Below are positions 7,552 to 17,400 of a stretch of DNA of 64,000 nt, one piece after another. The stretch is from positions 1,674,001 through 1,738,000 of the forward strand of contig OX044364.1 of the NCBI GenBank assembly GCA_943846735.1, written 5' to 3'. The notes below the pieces were generated by a model. It saw only the letters and a program-made list of their open reading frames with translations. It had not been told where the DNA came from and made no database searches. Numbering within the stretch: position 1 is the first letter of the stretch; each line of letters opens with the position of its first letter. Source of the stretch: CAJQLB01 sp905479065. GTDB taxonomy: Bacteria; Bacteroidota; Bacteroidia; Flavobacteriales; Flavobacteriaceae. A program made the translations under genes and the position numbers.

Positions 7552-8586
7552 CTAAGGTGCAGGGTTAGGGATTCTAGCATGAATATCGTTTATTTTTGCC
7601 AACAAATCTTTGTCTAATTCTACATTAATACTATCAATATTTTCGTCAAGCTGCTCCAGACTTGTAGCTCCAATAATATTACTCAACACAAACGGTTGCT
7701 GTGTCACAAAGGCCAAGGACATTTTTGCCAAGCTCAGGTTGTTCTCTTCAGCTAGCTTTAAGTAAGCTTTTGCGGCTTCTGTGGATTGCTCGCTGCTATA
7801 TCTTGCAAATCTTGGAAATAACTTTAACCTCGCATTATCTGCGGCGGTGCCTTTAATGTATTTTCCTGACAACACACCAAAAGCCAAAGGAGAATATGCT
7901 AGTAATTTTATATTTTCACGCATAGCAACCTCTGCTGTGTCTCCTTCAAATATTCTGTTGAGTAATGAATAAGCGTTCTGAATGGTTATCATTCTTGGCA
8001 AATCATGCTGCTTAGACTCCTCTAAATAGCGCATAGTACCCCAAGCCTTTTCATTTGATAAGCCAACATGACGTACTTTTCCCTCTTTAATAACCTCTTC
8101 AAGAACCTGTAAAATTTTCTTGAAATTATCTTTCCAAGGATCACTTGGATTGTGGTTATAATCTCGTATACCAAACATATTGGTACTTCGCTCCGGCCAG
8201 TGTAATTGAAACAAATCAATATAATCTGTTTGCAATCTTTTTAATTCCTTTTCCACAGCATCTTTTATTCCTTTCACAAATCCATTAGTTCTGATGTGAG
8301 CAGTATAATCTCCAGGTCCTGCAATTTTACTAGCTAGAACAACCTTGCTTCGATTATTTGATTTTTTAAACCAAGAACCTATTATTTCACTAGTTCTACC
8401 ACTCGTTTTTGCTTCTGCAGGTACAGGGTATAATTCAGCTGTATCAAAAAAATTGACTCCTTTTTCAAATGCAGCATCCATTTGAGCATGACCCTGAGAT
8501 TCTGTATTTTGATTCCCCCATGTCATGGTCCCTAAACAAATTTTACTAACTTTTATATCGGTATCTGGTAAGGTGGTATATTTCAT
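7552..8586 (-). CDS. NADP(H)-dependent aldo/keto reductase (Tas-like)
   Basis: The 344-residue protein is a TIM-barrel aldo/keto reductase with the complete catalytic tetrad: Asp48 and Tyr53 (FFDTAELYP), Lys87 (ASKIAGP) and His129 (DLFQLHW). Length and the opening KYTTLPDTDIKVSKICLGTM fit the Tas/YghZ-like group, which reduces aldehydes or ketones with NADPH. The physiological substrate is unknown. The gene appears monocistronic: 174 bases separate it from ompA-like upstream, and it shares a terminator with rng. Confidence 0.93.
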   Translation of the reverse strand: MKYTTLPDTDIKVSKICLGTMTWGNQNTESQGHAQMDAAFEKGVNFFDTAELYPVPAEAKTSGRTSEIIGSWFKKSNNRSKVVLASKIAGPGDYTAHIRTNGFVKGIKDAVEKELKRLQTDYIDLFQLHWPERSTNMFGIRDYNHNPSDPWKDNFKKILQVLEEVIKEGKVRHVGLSNEKAWGTMRYLEESKQHDLPRMITIQNAYSLLNRIFEGDTAEVAMRENIKLLAYSPLAFGVLSGKYIKGTAADNARLKLFPRFARYSSEQSTEAAKAYLKLAEENNLSLAKMSLAFVTQQPFVLSNIIGATSLEQLDENIDSINVELDKDLLAKINDIHARIPNPAP

Positions 8587-8760
8587 TTGTAAATTATATC
8601 TATGTTATGATTCTAGTTAATTCAAATTTAAATGTTAGTAAGCTCGTTGTTAGAAAACAGTAACTTGTATCTAATAAGTTTCTGTGACGTGATAGCACAA
8701 GCATACACATTCATCTAACTTACTATATATTCATCGTATTTTTATCACGCTGTTATGATA

Positions 8761-9720
8761 CTATTTCTCATTTAGTAACCTTGATAATTCATCAAGTTTG
8801 GGTGTTAAAACAACCTCAATACGCCTGTTTTTTGCTTTTCCTTCTGCTGTATCATTGGAAGCTATCGGCGCATACTCTCCTCTGCCAGCTGCTGTTAAAT
8901 TTTCTGGATAAATATTGAGATTCTCTCTCAAAATATTGACAATGGCGGTTGCGCGTTTTGTGGATAAATCCCAATTACCACTCAACTGTGAGTTTCCTTT
9001 ATATGGCACATTATCTGTGTGGCCTTCAATTAAAATAGCAATGTCTGGGTTGTCTGCTAACACCTTTCCAAGTTGCTCAACCGCTTGACGCCCTTGACTA
9101 CCAACCGCCCAACTTCCAGACCTAAATAATAATTTATTCTCCATAGAAACATAAACTTTTCCATCGCGTTGCTCAATTGTTAATCCCTTACCTTCAAAAT
9201 CCGTTAAAGCTTTGGTAATTGCATTTTTTAAATTTGTCATCGCTTTGTCTTTCATCGCAATAACCCGTTCCAGCTCTACAATACGATTTGACCTAGCCTC
9301 TAATTCTTTTTCTAGTGTGTTTAACCTCATGCTTTCTGAAGCAAGAGCTTGTTCTTTTGCCTCAAGTTGCGCCAAAAGTTCTCTATTTTTTCTTGAATTT
9401 TCTGCAATGGCCTTTGTGCTATTTTGCTCCAAGGCATCATAAGACGCTTTTAAATTATCATAACTAACCTTGAGGACATCAAAATCATTTTGAAACTTAT
9501 TTCGTTGTTGAAGAGTTTTATCGTAATCTGCCTGTAAGCCGGCCAAGGATTTCTCCAGTCCTGCTAACGTGTTTTGTAATTTACCATAGTCTTCAGAAAG
9601 CAAATCATACTCCTTCTTCACATTTGAATACTTAGTTTCTAAATTCTTATAAACTTTCGGTGAAACACACGAAATTGTTAATACTAAGGTTGTGATTATT
9701 AAAAAAAATTTATTTAACAT
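8761..9720 (-). CDS. OmpA-family lipoprotein with long coiled coil
   Basis: The 319-residue protein begins with a lipoprotein signal (LVLTISC, Cys18). A charged heptad-rich coiled coil follows over about 25-170. The C-terminal OmpA domain (about 190-310) contains the peptidoglycan-binding motif IEGHTDNVPYKGN and the NWDLSTKRA and NRRIEVVL segments. It probably tethers the outer membrane to peptidoglycan, with the coiled coil as a spacer. The exonuclease III gene starts upstream only 8 bases away, so the two are likely cotranscribed although functionally unrelated. Confidence 0.92.
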   Translation of the reverse strand: MLNKFFLIITTLVLTISCVSPKVYKNLETKYSNVKKEYDLLSEDYGKLQNTLAGLEKSLAGLQADYDKTLQQRNKFQNDFDVLKVSYDNLKASYDALEQNSTKAIAENSRKNRELLAQLEAKEQALASESMRLNTLEKELEARSNRIVELERVIAMKDKAMTNLKNAITKALTDFEGKGLTIEQRDGKVYVSMENKLLFRSGSWAVGSQGRQAVEQLGKVLADNPDIAILIEGHTDNVPYKGNSQLSGNWDLSTKRATAIVNILRENLNIYPENLTAAGRGEYAPIASNDTAEGKAKNRRIEVVLTPKLDELSRLLNEK

Positions 9721-9728
9721 ATTTTGTG

Positions 9729-10490
9729 TTATTTATCTATTTCTACTAAGATTGGACAATGGTCACTATGAACTGCCTCAGTGAGTATAACGCTTCTTTT
9801 AATTTTTTCTTGTAATGTCTTTGAAACCATCGCATAATCTAAACGCCAACCCTTATTATTAGCCCTTGAATTTGCACGGTAACTCCACCAACTAAACTCT
9901 TGCCTTGTAGGGTGTAAATATCTGTAAGAATCAATAAAACCACTCTGAATAAATGCCCCTAACCAAGATCTTTCTTCTGGTAAAAACCCTGATACATTTT
10001 TCATTTTAGGATTATGAATATCTATCTCATCATGACAAATATTATAATCTCCACATACTACCAAATTTGGGATTTGCTCTGTCAATAGTGATAGATAGTC
10101 TTGAATTTCATCCATATAATTGAATTTAAAATCTAATCTTTCATTATTGGTTCCTGAAGGTAAATACATACTCATAATTGAAATTTCATCAAAATCAACT
10201 CTTAAATTTCGTCCTTCAAAATCCATTGTTTCTATCCCTGTTCCATACTCTACATGCTTTGGTTTTGTTTTACTTAAAATAGCAACACCGCTATACCCTT
10301 TTTTTTGTGCGCTAAACCAATAATGGTATTTGTAACCAGCATTTTCAAATATGGTAACATCTAGCTGTTCTTTAAGTGCCTTAATTTCTTGTAAACAAAT
10401 CACATCAGGATTTGTATTTTTTAACCAGTCTACAAAACCTTTATTCACAGCTGCTCTAACTCCATTAACGTTATAGGAAATAATTTTCAT
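9729..10490 (-). CDS. xth: exodeoxyribonuclease III
   Basis: The 253-residue protein carries the ExoIII/AP-endonuclease motifs in order: ISYNVNGVRAA at the N-terminus, DVICLQEIKA with the metal-binding Glu, GYSGVAILSK, CGDYNICHDEID, WRLDYAMVS and the C-terminal HSDHCPILVEI with the catalytic His. It cuts DNA at abasic sites and removes 3'-blocking groups in base excision repair, complementing MutY in this window. It precedes the OmpA lipoprotein gene and is divergent from the SprA-like gene. Confidence 0.96.
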   Translation of the reverse strand: MKIISYNVNGVRAAVNKGFVDWLKNTNPDVICLQEIKALKEQLDVTIFENAGYKYHYWFSAQKKGYSGVAILSKTKPKHVEYGTGIETMDFEGRNLRVDFDEISIMSMYLPSGTNNERLDFKFNYMDEIQDYLSLLTEQIPNLVVCGDYNICHDEIDIHNPKMKNVSGFLPEERSWLGAFIQSGFIDSYRYLHPTRQEFSWWSYRANSRANNKGWRLDYAMVSKTLQEKIKRSVILTEAVHSDHCPILVEIDK

Positions 10491-10611
10491 ACGATTTGTT
10501 CGAATTTTAGCTAAATTAAATAATGCCTTACTTTTACACTATAAATTTAAAGCAGTTTTAACGAAAACTATTAACAAAATAATTTAATGCGTTTTAAGTT
10601 TATATAACTAC

Positions 10612-13600
10612 ATGAGATCTATCATTACGCTTTTAATACTTTGCCTTGGATGTAGCATGTTTGCACAAAACACTGTTTCAAATTACAGGAGTAAAAAAGT
10701 TCACTTCAATGACACAATAAATATTGATTCTATTAGCATCAATAACAGTTGGTTTAAAGTCAAATTAAAGAATAAAGCTCTTGTAGACACTTCTTATTAC
10801 CGTGTTAATTTCAAAAAAGCTGTAATTACATTTAAAAAACCCCTTGACACAGACTCCTTAATTATTGAATATTTAAGGTTTCCCGAATATATTACTAAAA
10901 CATATCGGCAACTTGATGAGTCTATTGTTGTTGATAATACTGATGATTTAAATAAACTTTATAGATTATCACAACCTAGTGAAACTAAAAATTTTATCCC
11001 ATTTGACGGTCTTAGCACCTCTGGAAGTATTTCAAGGGGTGTTACTGTGGGTAATAATCAAAATTCTGTTTTAAACAGTGAACTCGATCTGCAAATAACG
11101 GGAAAACTCAATGATAAGGTGTCATTAAAAGCATCCATTCAGGACGCCAATATTCCTTTACAAGAAAGCGGATATTCGCAAAGATTGGACGAGTTTGACC
11201 AAGTTTTTATAGAATTATCAAGTAATAATTGGAACATAAGAGCTGGTGATATCGATCTTGAAAACAAAACCTCTTATTTTGGGGCGTTTTCAAAAAGAGT
11301 TCAGGGACTCGGTATCAATCTAAATTTTAAAAATGAATCAAGTGTTACCACTGCCTCAGCGGCAGGAGCCATTGTGAGAGGACAATTTACCACAAGTCAA
11401 TTTACTGCTCAAGAGGGTAATCAAGGCCCTTACAAGCTTCAGGGAAGTAATGGCGAATTATTTGTGTTAATTGTTTCAGGAAGTGAAACCGTGTACGTAA
11501 ATGGCGTAGTTGTTGAACGAGGTGAAAATAAAGATTACATCATTGATTACAATGCAGGAGAACTTATTTTTAATCCAACATTTCCAATTACTTCAGAGAT
11601 GAGGATTACCGTTGATTATCAATTTAGCGACAGAAATTACTCACGACTAGTTGCCTACAGTAGTGCAAGACACAAAACAGAGCGACTTGAAGTAGGTGTT
11701 TCAATTTACAGTGAAAATGATGCTAAAAATCAACCCTTACAGCAAAATTTATCAGAAGAACAAGTTCAATTATTAGCTAATGCTGGAGATGATAGGGATT
11801 TAATGGTGGCACCTTCAGCAATTCCTGAAGCTTACAATGAAAATAGAATTTTATATAAGAAAGAAATTATTGATGGCAACGAAGTCTTTGTTTTCTCAAA
11901 TAATTTAGAAGATGATCTATTTAATGTGCGCTTTAGTCTAGTTGGTGAAAACCAAGGGAATTATATTATAAGTACTACTAATGCAATTGCAAACATCTAT
12001 GAGTATATCGCTCCTGTTTCGGGAGTTCCACAAGGTAATTATGCCCCTGTAATTCGATTAATCGCTCCAGTAAAACTTCAAATGGCTATTATTAATGGTC
12101 ACTATAAACCTCATGATAAAACAACCATCGATTTTGAAATTGCTGGTAGTAAAAATGATCTGAATCTTTTTTCTAATCTTGACGACTCCAATAATAATGG
12201 ATTTGCATGTAAGCTAGAAATTACTCAAAAGATGATAAAAAATGACAGCTTATGGAATCTAGATTTAACTATTAATTCTGACTACATACAGGAGAATTTT
12301 AGAAATATAGAGGGTTTATATAATGCCGAATTTAATAGAGACTGGAACTTGGCGCAACCAACAGGCAGTTTAATTACTACTCAAACAGGAAATCAATTAC
12401 TCTTCACTTCTGGACTACAACTCGAACACGCTCAGAAAGGATCAATTAACTATTTTTATGAACATCTGAACTATAGTTCAAATTTTAACGGTAATCGACA
12501 TGTTTTTCTAGCAAATATTTCATTACATAATTTTAAATTTAGATCAAATACGAGTCTTTTAACTACAAATTCAACGTTTAACAACTCTTCTTTCCTGCGC
12601 TCAAGTAATGAACTCACTAAAAAGTTTGAGAAAGGATGGGCTGGTGCACGTCTATCGATTGAAGACAATGAACAAAAAGAAAAATTAACTAACCAACTAA
12701 CACTACTGAGTCAGCGATTTAAATCCTATGAAGTGTTTACAGGAATTGGGGATAGTACTAAAGTATTTGCTGAAATTGGTTTTAAAAAAAGAATAAATGA
12801 CAGTCTTAGAAATAACTCTTTAAAAAGAGTTAATACATCAAACACCTATTACGTAAAATCAAATATCATTCAAAATAACAATACCAATTTCAATATATTT
12901 ATAAATTACAGAACTTTAAAATCAGAAGATCAATCAATTCCAAACGAACAATCATTAAACTCTAGATTACAATACAATCAAAAATTCCTTAAACAAGTTA
13001 TTACTTTTAACACCCTTTTTGACACAAATTCTGGAACACTTCCACAACAGGACTTTACCTATATTGAAGTGGAGGCAGGGCAAGGAGCTTACACGTGGAT
13101 TGATTATAATAATAATGACATTCAAGAGCTTGAAGAGTTTGAAATTGCTCAATATCAAGACCAAGGAAAATACATCCGAGTGTTACTGCCAAATCAAGTA
13201 TTTATAAAAACACATCAAAATAGATTAAGTCAAACACTCACAATAAATCCAAAACAACTCAAGGTCAAAAATGCAGAGCAACCTAATTTCTTGACACGTC
13301 TATATAATCAAACCTCCTATCTTATTGATCGCAAAGCGAAGCGCGATGGAAATAATTTCAATTTGAATCCATTTAAAGGAGGTTCAGGCAATCAACTAGG
13401 CTTACAGCTAAATTTTAGAAATGTTCTATTTTTCAATAGGGGGAAACAGCATTACACCACCTCTTACACTTATTTATCTAATAAATTAAAAAATACGCTG
13501 TCATTTGGATTCATCGAAACATCTTTGAAAAGTCATCAACTAAATTTTAATCATAAAATCTATACTACTTGGTTAATAAATGTTTTAGGCACCCATGAAA

Positions 13601-14046
13601 ATAACGAAAGCTTTAGTGAAAACTTTGTGAGTAAAAACTTCAATATTAACCAAAATAGGCTTAACCCAAAAATCACCTATTTAGTTAGTGACTATGTTAA
13701 ATTTGACGCTTTCTACCAATATACCGCCAAAGAAAACATCATTGGAGAGATGGAAACCCTAGAACAACAAAAATATGGCTTGTCATTTACACTTTCAAAC
13801 TCTCAAAAAGCAGCCTTATCTGGTGAATTGAATTTTTTTTCAAATACATTCAAAGGGAATGCTAATTCTCCTGTAGGTTATCAAATGATGGAAGGGTTAC
13901 AACCTGGTAAGAACTTTACTTGGAACATTTTGGCTCAAAAAAAAATCACAAAGTTTTTAGATCTTAATTTCAGTTACTTTGGAAGAAAAACCGAAACTAG
14001 TAAAACAGTGCATACAGGAAACGTACAACTAAAAGCATACTTTTAA
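10612..14046 (+). CDS. large SprA-related outer-membrane protein
   Basis: A 1144-residue exported protein with a signal peptide (1-18, ending SMFAQ). Residues about 130-230 have a segment strongly reminiscent of SprA N-terminal repeats: SGSISRGVTVGNNQNS, then QITGKLNDKVSLKASIQDANIP, EFDQVFIELSS and a GDIDLENKTSYF turn. The remainder is long, beta-rich and poor in cysteine, ending VQLKAYF with a terminal phenylalanine, consistent with a large barrel. It is about half the length of SprA, the type IX translocon, so it is a relative or shares a domain rather than being SprA. A second small secreted protein follows after 9 bases. Function unknown. Confidence 0.7.
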   Translation: MRSIITLLILCLGCSMFAQNTVSNYRSKKVHFNDTINIDSISINNSWFKVKLKNKALVDTSYYRVNFKKAVITFKKPLDTDSLIIEYLRFPEYITKTYRQLDESIVVDNTDDLNKLYRLSQPSETKNFIPFDGLSTSGSISRGVTVGNNQNSVLNSELDLQITGKLNDKVSLKASIQDANIPLQESGYSQRLDEFDQVFIELSSNNWNIRAGDIDLENKTSYFGAFSKRVQGLGINLNFKNESSVTTASAAGAIVRGQFTTSQFTAQEGNQGPYKLQGSNGELFVLIVSGSETVYVNGVVVERGENKDYIIDYNAGELIFNPTFPITSEMRITVDYQFSDRNYSRLVAYSSARHKTERLEVGVSIYSENDAKNQPLQQNLSEEQVQLLANAGDDRDLMVAPSAIPEAYNENRILYKKEIIDGNEVFVFSNNLEDDLFNVRFSLVGENQGNYIISTTNAIANIYEYIAPVSGVPQGNYAPVIRLIAPVKLQMAIINGHYKPHDKTTIDFEIAGSKNDLNLFSNLDDSNNNGFACKLEITQKMIKNDSLWNLDLTINSDYIQENFRNIEGLYNAEFNRDWNLAQPTGSLITTQTGNQLLFTSGLQLEHAQKGSINYFYEHLNYSSNFNGNRHVFLANISLHNFKFRSNTSLLTTNSTFNNSSFLRSSNELTKKFEKGWAGARLSIEDNEQKEKLTNQLTLLSQRFKSYEVFTGIGDSTKVFAEIGFKKRINDSLRNNSLKRVNTSNTYYVKSNIIQNNNTNFNIFINYRTLKSEDQSIPNEQSLNSRLQYNQKFLKQVITFNTLFDTNSGTLPQQDFTYIEVEAGQGAYTWIDYNNNDIQELEEFEIAQYQDQGKYIRVLLPNQVFIKTHQNRLSQTLTINPKQLKVKNAEQPNFLTRLYNQTSYLIDRKAKRDGNNFNLNPFKGGSGNQLGLQLNFRNVLFFNRGKQHYTTSYTYLSNKLKNTLSFGFIETSLKSHQLNFNHKIYTTWLINVLGTHENNESFSENFVSKNFNINQNRLNPKITYLVSDYVKFDAFYQYTAKENIIGEMETLEQQKYGLSFTLSNSQKAALSGELNFFSNTFKGNANSPVGYQMMEGLQPGKNFTWNILAQKKITKFLDLNFSYFGRKTETSKTVHTGNVQLKAYF

Positions 14047-14055
14047 TAAAAAACT

Positions 14056-14442
14056 ATGAGCAAAAACAGTCTATTTAAAATAACTACCCTAGTGCTATTT
14101 TTTATTGGGAATACGGTTTTTGGACAAGTTCACACCAAGTCGAAAGACACCTTAAATAAAAAAGTACTAAAGACTCAATTTAATGATAAACAAATGAAAC
14201 ATGACGGATTTGATATTGGGCATGTAAAATATCAGCCTGAAAGCAACTGTGATTACATCATAATAAATAAAGATACTCATGTCAAACTGGATCCCATAAA
14301 CATTGGGGATAAATCGTTTATTTTTTTAAAAAATGACATAAAATCTGTTTATTACAAATACCGACCACTCAGGCGCATGAATCGCTGTCCTGAGGCAATA
14401 CCCATACTTCTTGTTACTGTAAAAAAAAGAGATAGTTTGTAA
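14056..14442 (+). CDS. small secreted protein, unknown function
   Basis: A 128-residue protein with a clear signal peptide (about 1-23, ending NTVFGQ). The mature part is basic and ends in a KKRDSL tail. It has two cysteines, in ESNCDYII and MNRCPEA, which could form a disulphide. I do not recognise the family. It starts 9 bases after the SprA-like gene and ends in the shared terminator, so the two form one transcription unit; it may be a periplasmic partner of the large outer-membrane protein. Confidence 0.7.
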   Translation: MSKNSLFKITTLVLFFIGNTVFGQVHTKSKDTLNKKVLKTQFNDKQMKHDGFDIGHVKYQPESNCDYIIINKDTHVKLDPINIGDKSFIFLKNDIKSVYYKYRPLRRMNRCPEAIPILLVTVKKRDSL

Positions 14443-14456
14443 GCTATCTCTTTTTT
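14423..14456. terminator. bidirectional terminator between convergent genes
   Basis: AAAAAAGAGATAG (14423-14435) pairs with CTATCTCTTTTTT (14444-14456), a 13-bp stem with an 8-base loop. It overlaps the last codons of the plus-strand gene and has T-runs on both strands, also serving the minus-strand gene that ends at 14474. Confidence 0.88.
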
Positions 14457-14473
14457 ATTTTTGAAACAATCAT

Positions 14474-17400
14474 TTACTTCACTATGATTCGTCTAACATA
14501 CTTAAATCGCGTGTTGCCGATTCTTACAAAATAAACTCCGGCAGAGGCATAAGACATGTTTAAATCATACTCGTAGCCCTGTCCGTTTTCATTATCTAAG
14601 GTCTTCCACAATAAAGTTTGTCCTAGCGTATTTTGTACTGTTAAATCCAACTGATCATTTATAGAAGAAGTTCTAAGTTTCACCGAATAGCGATTATCTC
14701 CATTGTAAATCACTTCGAAACTATCATCATTCATGTCATTATCTCCAATGGATAACGCCGGTGTTCTGGCACAGATACGAATAGTCCAATCAAGTAACGC
14801 TCCCCCTAATGAATTTCCTAATCTATCTGTAACAACCAATTTCCAATCTCCAAGAGCAGAAAGACCATTAAAGTCATTTAAATCTCCATCTGGAGTAAAG
14901 ACCCCTTCAAATGGAGCAGAGCCAGAACTGATTCCTGCACCTGCATCGTCATCAAAAACAGTATTCGTGTAATTACTCCCAGACCCACCATTTCTATCAG
15001 ACAACATGACTTCAGTAGCATTATTAGGTGCCACTAATTTAATTTCAAGATCAGAATCATTGACGTGAAATATATTTAATGTAACATCAATGTCATCAAC
15101 TACAATATCATTGGTGATATTTATAATCGATTCTGCAGGTATTCCATTATCAGAAATTCCAAAATTAGTATCATTCTCTTCTGTCGAACATGAGATATTT
15201 GTGACTTCTATTGATGCTGAATCATTAGCCGTATCAGCATCTCCGGGAAGGAGTGTTGTCGAGGTCAACGCATAAATTCCAAACGCAGACAAATCAGCGG
15301 ATGTTGAAAATGTATAAGATAAGGTGTTTCCAGGTGTTACAGTGGCACTTACCGTCTCTTGAACCGGGGTTCCTCCATTCACAGCATAATTTACATTAAA
15401 GTTTGACTGATCTTCAGTCCCAAAATTAGCAATAGTAATCGTCACCGATTCAGATCCTAAGCCTTCACCCGAATTTGGAGAGGAGATATCGGTAACACCA
15501 ATATCATTTGAACTGAGCGTAAAATCACCACATAATTCTAGACCCCAACTATTAAAAGTTCCACCATCTTGATTCGCGTTATCTGTAATGGTTAAGGTCC
15601 AAATACCTGAAGATTGAAGTCCATTGAAATCTGACAAACTCCCTTGAGGCTGAAATAAGCCTGTAAACGGCGCTGATCCGCTAGCAATTCCAGACGATGC
15701 ATCATCATCAAAAACGGTATCAATATAATCATCTCCACTGCTTCCATTTCCGTCGGATAACAACACACTATCATTACTTGGTGATGTTAATGTTATCGTC
15801 AAATCAGCATCCCATGTATGATTGAGATTAATCGTAACATTGACATCCTGAACAGAGAAATCTGGCCCAATAAAAATAGTTGATGTTGTTACTGTCCCTG
15901 CATCCGGACCAATCCCTTGTGCAGTTGTATTTGTCGATGTTAAACATGAACTATTCACAACTGTCGTGAGCGCAGTATCATTTGTGGTGTTACTATCTCC
16001 TGCCAACAATGAACTTGATGAAAAATTATACGTTCCAAGCTCTGATAAATCAGCTGTTTGAGTAAAACTGTATGACGTTGATTCTCCTGCCGGTAAAGTG
16101 ACTCCAACAGTTTCAACGACTGGAGTTCCTCCGTCAATTATGTAGTTAATATCAAATCCTGTTTGATCTTGTGTTCCAAAGTTCTTAATTGTAACACTGA
16201 CTGTCTCATCAGATAAAAAAGTTCCAGTCTCGGGAGCAGTAAAACCAACTATACCAATATCATTGGCAAATTCATGTAATACATCACTACTCGCGCAGTC
16301 ATTACTATTGTCTTCATCAATGTCATAATCAGTGCATGCATTAATAGTATATGTCTGACCCTCAATTGACAAGTCAGCTTTAGTGCTAAAAATATATTGT
16401 TCAGCAGTTTGTGATGCCAAAGACCCGCCAAATCGCTCTGAAATTATCGTTCCGCCATCTATTTGATACGTAACATCAAACCCAGAAGCTGTTGCTTCAC
16501 CAAAATTAAAAACAGTTACTGTAATTGTTTCGTTGTCTGTTAGCATTCCTGTTGTTGGCGTGTCAATACTTACGACACCAACATCATTCGTGGTATTTGG
16601 TGCCAACTGAAATACACCGGCAACATTTTTTCTTCCTCCTGACATCACTTCATTGACAAACCAGAATTTTTTATCTCCATCTGGATCTATATCTATTTTG
16701 CTGTAATCTCCATATCTCGTTCCGGGAATATTTGAATCCCCGGCAATGATTGTTCCCTCTTCAACAGTCATTACACCCAAATCATCTCCTGCAAAACGAC
16801 CTGTATAATACGATCCAACTCTTATGTCTGAATCTGTACTATTGGCACTTGACATTCCTGTATATCCCATTCCAATGTTTCCTTGAATATCCATTGACAA
16901 ACTTGCATTCCACGCATGTCTATTATCTGGGGCCGTATAGGTCCCCTCTTGATAAATTGTCCAAGGTTGGCCATCTCCAGATTGTCTTAATTCGTACCAA
17001 CGAACTCCCGCCTGTTCAACAGAAGACCCGTCAACATCAACAACAAAATTAAAGAGTGCCGAATTATGCGAGTCAAACTTTCTAAATTGAGCTTGATTCA
17101 TGACAGTCCATTGCAACGCATCTATACTAGATCCTCCTGAGGGTTGATCTAAATTCACAAAACTGCCACCATCAAACGTTGAATTAAATGAAGTGACTGA
17201 ACCATCTGCATTACCGCTGGCGTCAATTCCTAAGTTCGTTGGACCTGTAACTGTTGAACCTGAGGCATTTGCCCAATCCATGGTTACATCCCACAATTTA
17301 ATGTGATCGTCTTGACTCACATTTCCCCAGCCATCATCTGCAAAATAAACCATAAATGCAGGTCCTGTAATAGCTGTATCATGACTTAAATTTAAAAACT

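Noticed and set aside
8688..8749. CGTGATA ... TATCACG inverted repeat between the OmpA and aldo/keto reductase genes
   Set aside because: Only 7 bp with a 48-base separation and no T-run; not distinguishable from chance in AT-rich DNA.
16750..17052. 100-residue plus-strand frame inside the P-domain protein gene
   Set aside because: His/Leu/Gln-rich shadow of the coding strand with no independent signal.
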